Assembly (NCBI GenBank): GCA_003023125.1 | Contig: PXSY01000084.1 | Location: 1-5,046, forward strand | Length of the DNA stretch: 5,046 bases | Direction of reading: 5' to 3' | From: Bacteroidetes bacterium QH_10_64_19 | Lineage (GTDB): Bacteria > Bacteroidota > Rhodothermia > Rhodothermales > Salinibacteraceae | In this document: in pieces, positions 5,046-5,046 of the stretch | How positions within the stretch are numbered: the first letter of the stretch is position 1 | Layout of the letters: the number at the start of each line of letters is the position of its first letter | Translations under genes and position numbers: made by a program | The notes under the pieces: generated by a model | Seen by the model: only the letters and a program-made list of their open reading frames with translations | The model's database searches: none | What the model was told of the DNA's origin: nothing

Positions 5046-5046
5046 G

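Noticed and set aside
1..5046. CRISPR arrays, tRNA or rRNA genes
   Set aside because: No regularly spaced repeats and no recognisable tRNA or rRNA segments were seen on either strand.

Overview
The window is GC-rich DNA dominated by cytochrome c maturation (Ccm, System I) genes. The proteins resemble those of halophilic Rhodothermota/Bacteroidota of the Salinibacter type: the 93-residue CcmD-like protein ends in the IYVV...RxDRxIxxLE pattern of Bacteroidota CcmD proteins, and Shine-Dalgarno motifs are largely absent. This placement rests on remembered family features, not on a search.

Layout, left to right. Bases 1-196 hold no gene I can support; they carry several short perfect inverted repeats and an AT-richer patch that may be a promoter. 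A rightward block follows: an intact ccmC (copy 1, 197-973), a ccmD-like gene (copy 1, 1090-1371) and only the first 36 codons of a ccmE (copy 1, 1401-1529). Homology stops abruptly near base 1508. There the block runs head-on into the broken 3' end of a leftward gene that resembles DUF1499. Reading leftward from 4175, the second block is the run ccmB (4175-3507), ccmC copy 2 (3394-2642), ccmD-like copy 2 (2583-2302), complete ccmE (2271-1849) and the broken DUF1499-like gene (1838 to about 1508). The two C-D-E blocks form a large, diverged inverted duplication. CcmC copies are about 89% identical in the core and the CcmD-like copies about 76%, with many synonymous changes, so this is not a fresh duplication.

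Right of ccmB, and divergent from it, is an ADP-ribosylglycohydrolase gene (4330-4910) that has lost its middle and been frameshifted. The last 105 bases encode, leftward, the C-terminus of a small protein resembling RelE/ParE-type toxins.

How the genes work together: CcmB is a membrane part of the CcmAB transporter. CcmC and the CcmD-like protein handle haem at the outer face of the membrane and load it onto CcmE, which passes it to the CcmF ligase. The only complete CcmE here has Cys-Pro-Ser-Lys-Tyr where the classical protein has His-x3-Tyr, which marks the variant often called System I*. ccmA, ccmF and any ccmG/ccmH are not in the window. The leftward operon is cut off at the junction, so they must lie elsewhere if the system works.
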